Source of the DNA: a virus
Length of the DNA: 37,014 nucleotides
Virus record (IMG/VR): IMGVR_UViG_3300037882_002445
Coordinates: 1-37,014 of that record
Direction: 5' to 3' (one strand)
Shown here in pieces: positions 5,877-14,712 of the stretch. A model generated the notes under the pieces. It was not told the DNA's origin. It saw nothing but the letters and a program-made list of their open reading frames with translations, and did not search any database. The translations under genes and the position numbers were made by a program. Within the stretch, counting starts at the first letter, position 1, and each line of letters begins with the position of its first letter.

Positions 5877-8615
5877 CTATAACCAAACATAAGGCTTTCC
5901 ATTATCAGATGAAAAACCAATAAGGTCGATGCTCATGGTATTATCAGGAACAAAACCACAATCTTCAATTAAAATATCATTGCCTGAAATTGATGTAACC
6001 TTAAGGCCAGTAACGCCAGAGTCAATCGTGTAGTCATCGTTATGAATTCTCACTACACTGCCAATAAAGAACTTACCAATATCGCCTGGCGCAACCGTCA
6101 CTTGTGTTGCCGAAACGCCTGCAACAACATCAACTTGATGGCCCCAAAAGCAATGGACGTTCTTATAGAAACCTTCAAGCGCATCAACCTCGTTATATTG
6201 AACAACGTCAATGATGTAACCAGCAAGAGGCGAAAAGCCAAGTGGAGGGCTTACTATCATGATGCTATCATTTCCAGGATCAAAACCAGTAATGCTTGTA
6301 TATCCCTGAATAGACCAGTCCTCAGAGTGAACTAGAATTTCTCTGCCAATGTAGCTTGAATATTTATCTTTTTCTTTCTCAAGAGGTCCTGTTCCATAAG
6401 ACTTTTCAATTTTAATAGTTGTCGTGGTAGATCCAGAACCAATCTCAGATGATGGACTAAATACTCCAACCCTGATCTCGCTTGAGTAAGTTGTGTCAAG
6501 CATGGTTAAAGAAACCTCGCCCGTTTTCCAGTTCCATTCTTTATTGGTAACTTCCATGATTCTTGGAACAAAGCTTTTGTTTCCATTTGTAGTATCTGGC
6601 AAAGTAAACGCAGAGCCTCCAAATAAAACAGCGTCACCAACTTCAATCGAAAACCCGTCCTTAAGAAGTACCGACATCTTGATTTGCTCGGCGCCGTATC
6701 TATATCTAGATAAGAATGAATCAGAGTTTCGTTTGATAAAGTCTTGAGTATCAATTCCGGGCCTAATTCCTTCAGACTCGATAACCAAAACCTTAGCTGG
6801 AGCCCCAACCCTATTTGAAGAGTCGGCACTGACAGTTACAACTTTGTTCAAAAACTTATCCTCAACTGAGTCTGGATTGTATTTGTAAGAAATAGCGTTA
6901 TAAAAGTTCTTGTTCACGCTTCTTTCGAGCTTTAATTTCTCAGGATCTTTAACATTTTCTAGAGTAAGAAACTTTGAGTCAGCGCTATAAAGAGGAGGCG
7001 CTGTTATGCCAGCACTGATCTTTCCTTTTCTTGGCACTGAATACATTCCACAAGGAATAAATATCTGCTGATTAATAAAGTCTTTGGTTGAAACTGTGTC
7101 TTTTAAATAAAACTCGTAAGGAATTAGTCTAGAAATGTAAGATGTTTTAATGCTGTTGAAGTTCTTAATATCGACTTGAGACGGCAGAGCGCCGCCGCCG
7201 TCAGGCAAAATATTATACTGAGATTTAAAACTTACCGAGTATGTTCCCACCATATCGTCAACAAGGCTAACACCATTGACAACAATATAAGATCCCGCAT
7301 CAATGTCTTGAACAAACTCAACTTGCTTGTCTGAAAATGTGTTACCAGGAACAGGACCAGTAGAGTCAACAAAATCTCCGACTGTAACATTATGATCCCT
7401 CTCTAGGTAAACACCTGGAAAGAACATTGAGTTTGCTATCGTGCCAACCCCATTAACAAAGTTAACAGAAGTTGAATCTTGATCAGTGTAAACAGCTTCA
7501 GCGCCAGACATGATTATCTTTAAAGCAAGATCAACTGGGTTTGAGTTTGATATGGTGTTATCTCCTAGCTTATAAAAGCTAGAAACGGTGTCGCCTATTT
7601 CGTGAGTAAATCCAAAGCTGGTTAGCGATTGACGAGTGCATCCTGTTAGTTTGCTTAACGCTAAATCTATTCCAGTGTATTCAATAATTTCGTCATTAAT
7701 TCTAGCGTATGTCCTAAAAATAGGGGCCACAGGAGATAGAAAACTAGTCACATCATCTAAGAAAATCTCAGTGCCAGACGAAAGAATAGTTGGAACGACC
7801 ACGGCCTGAACCGCATTCGCATTTCCAGAAATCTTAACGCTTACTAATTGATTGGCGTCCTCGTCGTTTTCTATTTTCTTTTTTAATGTCTTAGCCTTTG
7901 TAAAGGCAGTATCTATCTGAACTGAAATTGAGTTTCCAGTCACTGCAACAATTGCATTATCTCCAATCGCTGCTGACGTGTACTCTATAGAGACAGAGCC
8001 AGAAACATCAGAGCGCTTTTGATAAAACAAATCCTGAATCGTAACAGAATCAAAGTTAAGCTTTTGAGTTAGAATAGCCTCTGCTTTTTCAAAGATGCTT
8101 GATCTTTTTAAATCATCAGGATGTGTAATGACAAAATCAATGGTCCCAACCGATGGGTTAATGCTCATGATTTTACCGTTAAACACTTCGATGTAATCCT
8201 CTGGAAACGAGGTTGTAAACAAGCCAAAGTAAAGCTTGCAGTCTGTATAGAGAGGATCATTAAGAACAACGCCTGGGCTTGCTAGTTGAGTAATCTGTTC
8301 ATTTCTGTCAATGAGCTTTAGCGTTAGCGTTTGAGTCGAAGAGGCCGCGCCTTTGTCTGGGTCAAGCTGCTGACTGATTGAGGTCGTAGTTCCTGTTAAG
8401 GAAATCAAATCAGAGACATCAGTTCTTTGAACAAGCCCGTCGTAAGTAAGCCCCGGCATGTCGTAGGTTAGTCCGTCAATGTCATAGGTGATCGTTTGAT
8501 TGGCAATTCTTACAGCCAGCTTTTCAGGATAACCCTCAATAGAAAGAACCAAGTTAGGCTCTATGAGCTCTCTTGATAATGCATCCTTAGTTCTTTGAGT
8601 TAGTGAATATGCCAT
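5877..8615 (-). CDS. Large tail-tip / baseplate-hub-like protein (912 aa)
   Basis: The 912-residue protein has several beta-rich domains. An N-terminal region (about 40-60) repeats the motif TYD-GLTYD. A central region around 300-345 reads as the tail-hub pattern EIIEYTGI, then LTGCTRQSL and FTHEIGDTV, which I recall in siphovirus tip and baseplate hub proteins. The C-terminal part (about 690-912) carries further strand-rich modules. It likely forms the tail tip that links the tube to receptor-binding parts. Its start overlaps the stop of the lipoprotein gene by one base (8615). Confidence 0.7.
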   Translation of the reverse strand: MAYSLTQRTKDALSRELIEPNLVLSIEGYPEKLAVRIANQTITYDIDGLTYDMPGLTYDGLVQRTDVSDLISLTGTTTSISQQLDPDKGAASSTQTLTLKLIDRNEQITQLASPGVVLNDPLYTDCKLYFGLFTTSFPEDYIEVFNGKIMSINPSVGTIDFVITHPDDLKRSSIFEKAEAILTQKLNFDSVTIQDLFYQKRSDVSGSVSIEYTSAAIGDNAIVAVTGNSISVQIDTAFTKAKTLKKKIENDEDANQLVSVKISGNANAVQAVVVPTILSSGTEIFLDDVTSFLSPVAPIFRTYARINDEIIEYTGIDLALSKLTGCTRQSLTSFGFTHEIGDTVSSFYKLGDNTISNSNPVDLALKIIMSGAEAVYTDQDSTSVNFVNGVGTIANSMFFPGVYLERDHNVTVGDFVDSTGPVPGNTFSDKQVEFVQDIDAGSYIVVNGVSLVDDMVGTYSVSFKSQYNILPDGGGALPSQVDIKNFNSIKTSYISRLIPYEFYLKDTVSTKDFINQQIFIPCGMYSVPRKGKISAGITAPPLYSADSKFLTLENVKDPEKLKLERSVNKNFYNAISYKYNPDSVEDKFLNKVVTVSADSSNRVGAPAKVLVIESEGIRPGIDTQDFIKRNSDSFLSRYRYGAEQIKMSVLLKDGFSIEVGDAVLFGGSAFTLPDTTNGNKSFVPRIMEVTNKEWNWKTGEVSLTMLDTTYSSEIRVGVFSPSSEIGSGSTTTTIKIEKSYGTGPLEKEKDKYSSYIGREILVHSEDWSIQGYTSITGFDPGNDSIMIVSPPLGFSPLAGYIIDVVQYNEVDALEGFYKNVHCFWGHQVDVVAGVSATQVTVAPGDIGKFFIGSVVRIHNDDYTIDSGVTGLKVTSISGNDILIEDCGFVPDNTMSIDLIGFSSDNGKPYVWL

Positions 8616-8992
8616 TACTTAAAACAATTCTTTCTGTCTTTAACAAACTCGAGCATGTCATCTGCCCAGTTGAATACTTTTAAAGCATCGTTAGCCTTAA
8701 ATCCTGTCAAGCCCTGACATTCTCTGATGTCAACTTGCCCGGTGTATTTAATGGTGTACGGGTTTGTTGATTTAATTTCAAACTTTAAACAGCGAAAGTC
8801 CTCGTAAGCTTGCATGCTTGGAACGTCCTGCAAATTGCTAATAGCAAGAAGCATTGTTTGTGGGTATGCCATGCCTCTAATATCTAGCGTGTATTGATGC
8901 TTTACTTGATCGGGCCAGCTGGGAGCTGATCCAACAGCGCATCCAACTAAACTAAGGCTTAGGCTTACCAGCGTTAAAACACTAATTCTCAT
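8615..8992 (-). CDS. Small lipoprotein (125 aa)
   Basis: The start is set at ATG 8992, preceded by GGAG at five bases and overlapping the HNH gene stop as ATGA. From here a clean signal peptide begins (MRISVLTLVSLSLSLVGC) with lipobox LVGC. The mature part is about 108 residues with three more cysteines and a helical C-terminus. A longer frame to 9058 would place a charged extension before the signal peptide. Candidate roles are an o-spanin-like lysis protein or a surface-exclusion lipoprotein; neither is proven. No Pro-rich spanin region is visible. Confidence 0.75.
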   Translation of the reverse strand: MRISVLTLVSLSLSLVGCAVGSAPSWPDQVKHQYTLDIRGMAYPQTMLLAISNLQDVPSMQAYEDFRCLKFEIKSTNPYTIKYTGQVDIRECQGLTGFKANDALKVFNWADDMLEFVKDRKNCFK

Positions 8993-9507
8993 ATTAACTC
9001 CAAGGTCGTAGTGTTTTTTAGTTTTCCTGAAAGTCTTTTCCCAAGATTTGATGGGCAAAAATTATAAACATAAGCGGCCTCAGATAAAGATCCAAAAACC
9101 TCGTTCGTATATATATCTCTAACTTTTTTTCTATTTTTTTCCCAGGCAACTGCCCTTGCTTTAACCGAGTTTTTTCTTACCGCCGCAAGTGTGTTTTTTC
9201 CGCTTCCTATTTTCCACAAGTGTTTTAAATTTTCTGAGCAAGTAACCCACTCTAGGTTTTCTATTCTGTTGTCTGTCCTTATTCCATTTATGTGATTTAC
9301 CTGAGGCTTATTGCCTTTATTATCAATAAAATGCTGAGCCAAAAGTCTATGAACAGTTTTTCTTTTGGACCCATCCTTATTGTAAAGAACCACCATGAAA
9401 TAACCGGTGCTCTTGCTAAGTAAATGTTTTAAAAAGCGACTGCTCTTTATTGAAAAAATTTGGCCATTTTCAAATATTTCATACCCAGGATATTCATTAA
9501 TTATCAT
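8989..9507 (-). CDS. HNH homing endonuclease with NUMOD domains (172 aa)
   Basis: Domain order: a NUMOD4-like N-terminus (YPGYEIFENGQIFSIK, about 6-21), an HNH_3 nuclease core (VHRLLAQHF at 52-60, VNHINGIRTDNRIENLEW about 70-87), then a NUMOD1-like DNA-binding tail (DIYTNEVFGSLSEAA, with a helix-turn-helix near 142-160). This is a free-standing homing endonuclease that would nick or cut homologous phage DNA and spread its own gene. Both ends are ATGA overlaps with neighbours (9504/9507 and 8989/8992). A run of nine A residues precedes its ATG. Confidence 0.88.
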   Translation of the reverse strand: MIINEYPGYEIFENGQIFSIKSSRFLKHLLSKSTGYFMVVLYNKDGSKRKTVHRLLAQHFIDNKGNKPQVNHINGIRTDNRIENLEWVTCSENLKHLWKIGSGKNTLAAVRKNSVKARAVAWEKNRKKVRDIYTNEVFGSLSEAAYVYNFCPSNLGKRLSGKLKNTTTLELI

Positions 9508-9782
9508 TTTTTTTTCCCGGCATTGAACATGTCCTGATAAGCTTTACCTGCCTCATCTGCTGTGTGGTTTGGGTTATTAATAACCTCATCTTTTTTCTCG
9601 ATAGCTTCTTTTTGAGCAACATCTCTTTTAAGTTTCTTTAAATAAACAGATGCTAAATCATAAAGAGCACGACCGCCGTATTCTAAAATTAAAGATAGAA
9701 TCCACCCACCAAGGCCTGCGACCTTTGGGAATATCATCATTACAATTCTCTTAGCTAGTTGCTTCCAAAATGCAGCGGTCAT
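9504..9782 (-). CDS. Small membrane protein, holin-like (92 aa)
   Basis: A basic amphipathic start (FWKQLAKRIV) leads into a hydrophobic stretch at about 13-36 (VMMIFPKVAGLGGWILSLIL), then a charged helical C-terminus ending GKKK. One or two membrane segments plus a charged tail are compatible with a holin or with a tail-associated membrane protein. It lies in a run of three short genes between the fibre genes and the HNH gene. The endolysin is far away at 2416-3042, so the holin call is by topology only. Confidence 0.6.
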   Translation of the reverse strand: MTAAFWKQLAKRIVMMIFPKVAGLGGWILSLILEYGGRALYDLASVYLKKLKRDVAQKEAIEKKDEVINNPNHTADEAGKAYQDMFNAGKKK

Positions 9783-9794
9783 GTTATCTCCTAA

Positions 9795-9989
9795 TTATTT
9801 AACTTGTGCTTCTAAGTAATCAAGAACTGCTTTGATTGCTAATGCATCAAGCTCTGTTCCTGGAATTAGATCAACGCCAGCAATCTTTGCTTTGATGTAA
9901 GGCAATACAAGTTCAACCGCTAAGTCTTTAGCAAGCTGCTCTTGATTTACATTCTTATCTAAGATTGCAAGTAGTTTTGAAGTTTCCAT
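9795..9989 (-). CDS. Small hypothetical protein (64 aa)
   Basis: The 64-residue product is all helical and acidic (METSKLLAILDKNVNQEQLAKDLAVELV), with no membrane segment. A good ribosome-binding site (GGAG) stands before its ATG. It sits between two small membrane-protein genes and could be their partner, for instance a lysis regulator. Family unknown. Confidence 0.65.
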   Translation of the reverse strand: METSKLLAILDKNVNQEQLAKDLAVELVLPYIKAKIAGVDLIPGTELDALAIKAVLDYLEAQVK

Positions 9990-9990
9990 G

Positions 9991-10221
9991 TTATCTCCTT
10001 TGTTGGCTCTCGAGCCGTTGTTTTATGACTGCAACATCTTCTCTTATTTGAATCAATATCTCTTCTTTGCGCTCCATCTTAGTTTCTAAACCAGTCACTC
10101 TTGCCGCATGCGCATCAACCGAATAAGCAATAAATGATAACCAAAAAAGAGAGCCAACAATAAAAGGTATTGCTATAAAAACCCAAACTATTGGTAGGGT
10201 AGTTCGATCATTTAAGCTCAT
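9991..10221 (-). CDS. Single-pass membrane protein with C-terminal coiled coil (76 aa)
   Basis: Residues 9-33 form one strong transmembrane helix (LPIVWVFIAIPFIVGSLFWL), followed by an amphipathic heptad-rich helix at 38-72 (VTGLETKMERKEEILIQIREDV). The layout resembles holin-accessory or haemolysin XhlA-type proteins, but with the order reversed (membrane segment first). An i-spanin-like role is also possible. Its start shares one base with the stop of the upstream fibre gene. Confidence 0.65.
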   Translation of the reverse strand: MSLNDRTTLPIVWVFIAIPFIVGSLFWLSFIAYSVDAHAARVTGLETKMERKEEILIQIREDVAVIKQRLESQQRR

Positions 10222-12128
10222 TATCTTGGCCCCTTGCAGGATACGCTAACAAATGAATCTTGATCCCCAACTGCATCTTGACACCTAAGTACAGCAGTAG
10301 TGCTTGTGTTAGCCACGCTCCATTGAGTACATGTAGACACTCGAACACCTGCATTGGTGCCTCCATAAGTACAAACAGGAGGTCCAGAGAATAAACCAGT
10401 TGGGAATGTTATTGTGTATTGTGAAGCTACGTTTCGAACAACGGCAATGCCGGGAGTTAGAGAGTTATAAATTGTACAGGTTCCTGTGCAGTTAGAAAAA
10501 CTTGTTGCCCCACCGAATTGGAAATCAACAGTGTTGACGCTTCCACCATATAGGCTATTTACTGAGCCCGCTAATTGAAAGGCGCTCTGGTTTTCAATCC
10601 ATCCAACACAAGGAACAGAGAATGATCCAGAAGCTGATAGCGTCGTTGCTCCTAGAGTATTCGCAGCACCAATAGGCCAGAATGATGCCGTCGCAGTAGC
10701 AGCCGTGTTTCCACTTAGAAATACTTTAACATTAGTAGTGTTGTGAACAACAACTGCGCCGTTTGATGCCGCCCCAGTTGAATTTGATATAGCTGCAGTA
10801 CCTACAACGCTCATCTGCACGCCGTCTGCATAAGCTGCAGTGCTAGACCCAATTTTTGCAGTGTCAATAACGCAGCCTGATGCTGTAGGTATTTGAATCA
10901 AATAAGGTCCAGCTCCGCTTCCTGCTGTCGTTTGTCTATACTCATATCTAACATCGAGATTTTCACCGCTTCTTTTAAAACGAATTTTATCTAGAGAAGT
11001 AGTTCCCTTTGTACCGTTTGTGATTGTAATCGTGCCGCCGTCTGTCCATCCATAATTAGTTTGATCTGCACGGATTGCCTGCTGTGAAGCATCTGGAGAG
11101 TAAACAGCATTAAAGGTAAACTCAGTGTTTCCGTTGTTTTGGATCTGAGCATTTCCTGTGTTGGTGCTGTACTGAATTTTAAATGTTCTAGCACCTGGAG
11201 ATGTGTACACGAATGTACAAGACCCAAAAACACCAGCGACAGAGTTGGCAGTATCATTTGAAGCTACATAACAAAAAGTTGTCCCATCGCTCACAAACAT
11301 TGGTCGAGCCGCTGCCACGTTGCCAAAAAACGGTACGCTTACATTTACTGTGAATTTACCAGGCAAAATGTTATTGCAAGTAAACTGAGGTAAATCTGTG
11401 TCTGTAGTTAAGCACCCAGCTTCGTTGACTGTAAATGTTGGAGCTGGACAATCTGTATCGACTGCAAAGTCAGCACGAGAAGCGCTTGATCCAGACCATT
11501 GGCAAGAAGCCGTTGCAGGTATTTTACCTACGACAACCGTACTTGATCCTGCAGGAATGTTTGAAATATTTGTAGCAAATCCAGCATAAACGCCTGCAAC
11601 ATTTATTAAAGCTGCAGAGGCGGAGGTTGACTCAATAACAACCGCTGTAGTTAAGGGCTGCGTTCCGCAAGGAAAGTTCATAGAAACAGTTCTTGCGGTA
11701 GCTGTTGACGAAACAAGCTGCAGGTCTGTTGTGACCTTTACAGAGTTAACATTTACGTAAGCTTTATATAAAGAAGCATCGCCTTTATAAACAAATCTAG
11801 CCTCGCAGTTTCCGCCGCTTAAAGCTCTATCAATTGTGTAGGTTGCAAAAGTATAAGTCTGACCAGAGGCAGATGCATCAATGGCGCAGTCTGCACCGTT
11901 CTCTAGTGGCGTTGTCGTGTTTCTGGTTAACGATCCGCCAGATGCAGTTATGCTTCTAAGGTTTTTATTGCAGCCTTTGTTTACAACGTAGTTCGTTGGC
12001 GACTGAATATTGTTAGCGTACAGGCCATCGATATTAGAAACCTGAGCAAAAGCTATCTCACAAGCAAAGACTAGTGCGAACAAAACTACATAGGATAAGC
12101 GAGCCATCTTAATTCTGAAAGTTTCCAT
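10221..12128 (-). CDS. Exported fibre/receptor-type beta-rich protein with signal peptide (635 aa)
   Basis: ATG 12128 has GAGG at five bases. The N-terminus is a Sec signal peptide (ARLSYVVLFALVFACEIAFAQ), with likely cleavage after AFA near residue 28. The mature protein is Ser/Thr/Gly-rich, with several cysteines that may form disulfides. It contains at least one recurring beta domain of a type I recall in bacterial surface proteins and phage fibres: LDKIRFKRSGENLDVRYEY near 375, a GVQMSVVG segment, and closing FSVPCVGW near 505-512. It overlaps the upstream tail-fibre gene by 43 bp. A signal peptide on a virion-module protein is unexpected. Confidence 0.75.
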   Translation of the reverse strand: METFRIKMARLSYVVLFALVFACEIAFAQVSNIDGLYANNIQSPTNYVVNKGCNKNLRSITASGGSLTRNTTTPLENGADCAIDASASGQTYTFATYTIDRALSGGNCEARFVYKGDASLYKAYVNVNSVKVTTDLQLVSSTATARTVSMNFPCGTQPLTTAVVIESTSASAALINVAGVYAGFATNISNIPAGSSTVVVGKIPATASCQWSGSSASRADFAVDTDCPAPTFTVNEAGCLTTDTDLPQFTCNNILPGKFTVNVSVPFFGNVAAARPMFVSDGTTFCYVASNDTANSVAGVFGSCTFVYTSPGARTFKIQYSTNTGNAQIQNNGNTEFTFNAVYSPDASQQAIRADQTNYGWTDGGTITITNGTKGTTSLDKIRFKRSGENLDVRYEYRQTTAGSGAGPYLIQIPTASGCVIDTAKIGSSTAAYADGVQMSVVGTAAISNSTGAASNGAVVVHNTTNVKVFLSGNTAATATASFWPIGAANTLGATTLSASGSFSVPCVGWIENQSAFQLAGSVNSLYGGSVNTVDFQFGGATSFSNCTGTCTIYNSLTPGIAVVRNVASQYTITFPTGLFSGPPVCTYGGTNAGVRVSTCTQWSVANTSTTAVLRCQDAVGDQDSFVSVSCKGPR

Positions 12129-13939
12129 ATCAACCTCAAGCCTTTGTATTTAGTTAGACTGTAGGTTACAAAGTTACCCACAACCCCATTATTATTATCA
12201 TTAAATGTAATGTCTAGATAATCAGAATCGCTCTCACCGATTAAAATAATCTCAGTGGCATTAGGCCAAGGTCCAGCTCCAAAAGGTGTTATTGAAGCTG
12301 CCGAGCCTCCAGATGATCCTTGAACATATCTTAGCTGCCGATCTCTCTGAGAGCTATTAACCGTTCCGCCACCAGATACCGTCTGAACAGAAACAGTTTC
12401 AACCTTACCGCCTCCGCCAGACATAACTAGAAATCTGCTATCTGCAGAAGAGAAGATAACGATAACGCTTTGATTTGCCTCTAGAGCAAAGTCAGCATTT
12501 CCTGGGCAGTAAAAACCATTTGTCCCAGTGTCATGAAGAATAGTTATCGTGCTACCAGTTTTATTTAAAATGATAAAGAGCTGCTCGTTTATAGCTCCAG
12601 TGCAATCCGAGATTGATGAAACATTGCTTAAGATTCTTACAAGAGTTCTTGCTGGAGCCGTAAGCGTTGCAGCAGATCCAGTGATTGAAGAATTATTAAC
12701 AACGTCGCCAGCAATAATTGCATTAAAAACCTGGTTATTAAGCCAAGATTTATCTCCTGCAAAAGACTGTGCAGTCGTAGTCACAACGCCGCCAAATGAT
12801 GCATCAGCAGGCTCAAGATTTAAAACACCTGTTAGAGTGTTGTAGCTAGCTCCATTAGCATTTGCAGTTGATCCTATTGGGTCTAGAGTAAGCCCTGGGC
12901 CGCCTGCTCCGCTTCCTCCAGTTACTCGCCATCTAGAAACATTTGAATCATAGTTAATATAAACCGATGAGTCATTTGCCAGAGTTAAGTCAGAGCCAGT
13001 GCCTGTTATGATTCTTCTAACAGCAGTGCCGCCAGCGTCGTTAATAATGTCAACGTCAGCGCCAGTTGCGTTTGTTATGATTAGAGTTTTACCGACAACG
13101 ACATCCTCAATGTTATCAAAAGAGACAAGAGAGGCGTTTGTTAAACGAATGATTGGAGTTAATGCTGGGATAGAAGCATTAGAGCCAGTTGATGTTGAGT
13201 CAAAAGTTTCAGAATATGAATTGCTTCCGGTGACTTTTAAAGAACCAATGGTCTTATCACCTGTCATTGTCTGATTAGTCGAAGCTGTTATAACTTCTGA
13301 CTCAGACCCAATGTCCCCTGCTTTAAACCTAGAGGCTAATGCGTTCTCATAAACAAAAGAACCAAAGGTGCCAGTTCTTTCAACGGTTAATCCAGCCCCC
13401 TCTGATAGCGCGTCGTTACCAGAATTGTTAACTGTAATATTTGTATCAGTAACATCAAGGGTTGCTGAGTTAACGGTTGTCGTTGTTCCGTTAACAGTAA
13501 GGTTTCCGTCGATAACGACATCGCCATCGAGATTTGTATCATCTGAAAATGTCTTAACTCCAGCAATTGTTTCGGCGCCTGTTTTATGAACAACCTCAGA
13601 ATCATTTGCTTTTAAATCAAGCTGGTCTTGAACATTTCCAGTTATTCCAGAAAGCTCTTCTAACTCAGAAGCCGTGACCGTACTCTCGACAACCTTCTTA
13701 AGTGCGCTAGTAACTAACGCCTTTTCGCCAGAAAGACTTGGTACAAACACTTCATTTAAGTAAGCTTTCTTCTCAACGCCTAATCCGCCAGCAGTGTGAA
13801 TTGCACCAGTAGCAGTTGAGGTTGCATCCGTTGCGTTTTGATTATCAAGCTTTCCGATCATGTCAGAGTCTTGAGTTCTAGAAACAAATGCTGCATTGGT
13901 GTTTGCTGATGAAAGGGGAGATTGAAAACCTACACTCAT
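12086..13939 (-). CDS. Tail fibre-like protein (617 aa)
   Basis: The long repetitive beta protein is rich in Ser, Thr, Asn and Gly. Residues about 110-170 carry a helical/beta pattern typical of phage fibre shafts (VQDQLDLKANDSEVVHKTG, ETIAGVKTFSD, DGNLTVNGTTTTVNS). The far C-terminal region lacks enzyme motifs. It probably trimerises and recognises the host. The start overlaps the stop of the upstream distal-tail gene by one base. Confidence 0.78.
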   Translation of the reverse strand: MSVGFQSPLSSANTNAAFVSRTQDSDMIGKLDNQNATDATSTATGAIHTAGGLGVEKKAYLNEVFVPSLSGEKALVTSALKKVVESTVTASELEELSGITGNVQDQLDLKANDSEVVHKTGAETIAGVKTFSDDTNLDGDVVIDGNLTVNGTTTTVNSATLDVTDTNITVNNSGNDALSEGAGLTVERTGTFGSFVYENALASRFKAGDIGSESEVITASTNQTMTGDKTIGSLKVTGSNSYSETFDSTSTGSNASIPALTPIIRLTNASLVSFDNIEDVVVGKTLIITNATGADVDIINDAGGTAVRRIITGTGSDLTLANDSSVYINYDSNVSRWRVTGGSGAGGPGLTLDPIGSTANANGASYNTLTGVLNLEPADASFGGVVTTTAQSFAGDKSWLNNQVFNAIIAGDVVNNSSITGSAATLTAPARTLVRILSNVSSISDCTGAINEQLFIILNKTGSTITILHDTGTNGFYCPGNADFALEANQSVIVIFSSADSRFLVMSGGGGKVETVSVQTVSGGGTVNSSQRDRQLRYVQGSSGGSAASITPFGAGPWPNATEIILIGESDSDYLDITFNDNNNGVVGNFVTYSLTKYKGLRLIWKLSELRWLAYPM

Positions 13940-14712
13940 TAGACGACCTTCCTACAAGTGATTAACTTAGTTTCGTAGTAGTCTTGCAGATTTGATCCTG
14001 TCATCTCTTCAAGCTTTACCTCAAGACCGTTTGCAGACTGAGAAGTTTTTTGTAAAATCATTTTCTCAAAAACAGAAACGACGTTTCTATCTTCCATGAA
14101 TTCAAATCTATTTTTCTTGCGAACGTAACTCAAAAAACCCATTGCATTAGCAACAGCATTTTGATCGTTCTCGATATAAACAGGCTGATCTTTTCGATCA
14201 GTGATAAACTTAGCCTCAAACTCCATGTAGTTCACAGTTCCAAAAGTAATCACCTGAATATTTCCGTTTCCAGATTCATCTTGAGTAGAGGATAAAGAAC
14301 CCTCTCTTAGTCTAGAAGGAACATAGCTAAACAATGGAAGCTGTGGACGCCACTCTAAACCAGTACTAAAGTCAGACACATATGAACTAGCCCCTGTTTT
14401 ATCGACAGAATTAAAGCCTAATACTGTATAAAGAGACGATCCAAAATAATCACCAGAAGCTGCCAGTATCGAAAAGTTAGCACTTGCTGTGATTGTATAC
14501 TTTCGTGTTAATCTATTTGCTGAAATTGTATACGTTAATGTACCAACTGAATTCAAAGCTCTTTCTAGCTCAAGAGCAAGCTCTGTGAAAGTGTAACCAG
14601 ATGGAGTTAGGTTTACAGAGATCTCTCCTGCTCCCTCGTCAATAGAAATGAAATGTGCAGACCCTTCTACCGCGTGACCATAATAGAATGTTGATCTCGA
14701 TAGTAAACCCAT
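13939..14712 (-). CDS. Distal tail-type protein (257 aa)
   Basis: The gene directly follows the tape measure, the usual place of the distal tail protein, and shares one base with its stop. The sequence is beta-rich with RSTFYYGHAVEGSAHFISID at the start and a cluster of aromatic residues (VNYMEFEAKFIT). It probably caps the tail tube and holds the tip complex. The assignment rests on position and size; I see no diagnostic motif. Confidence 0.6.
   Translation of the reverse strand: MGLLSRSTFYYGHAVEGSAHFISIDEGAGEISVNLTPSGYTFTELALELERALNSVGTLTYTISANRLTRKYTITASANFSILAASGDYFGSSLYTVLGFNSVDKTGASSYVSDFSTGLEWRPQLPLFSYVPSRLREGSLSSTQDESGNGNIQVITFGTVNYMEFEAKFITDRKDQPVYIENDQNAVANAMGFLSYVRKKNRFEFMEDRNVVSVFEKMILQKTSQSANGLEVKLEEMTGSNLQDYYETKLITCRKVV

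Noticed and set aside
6042-6335. Several plus-strand ORFs inside the leftward late genes
   Set aside because: They are shadow frames of long, well-supported minus-strand genes and lack start signals.
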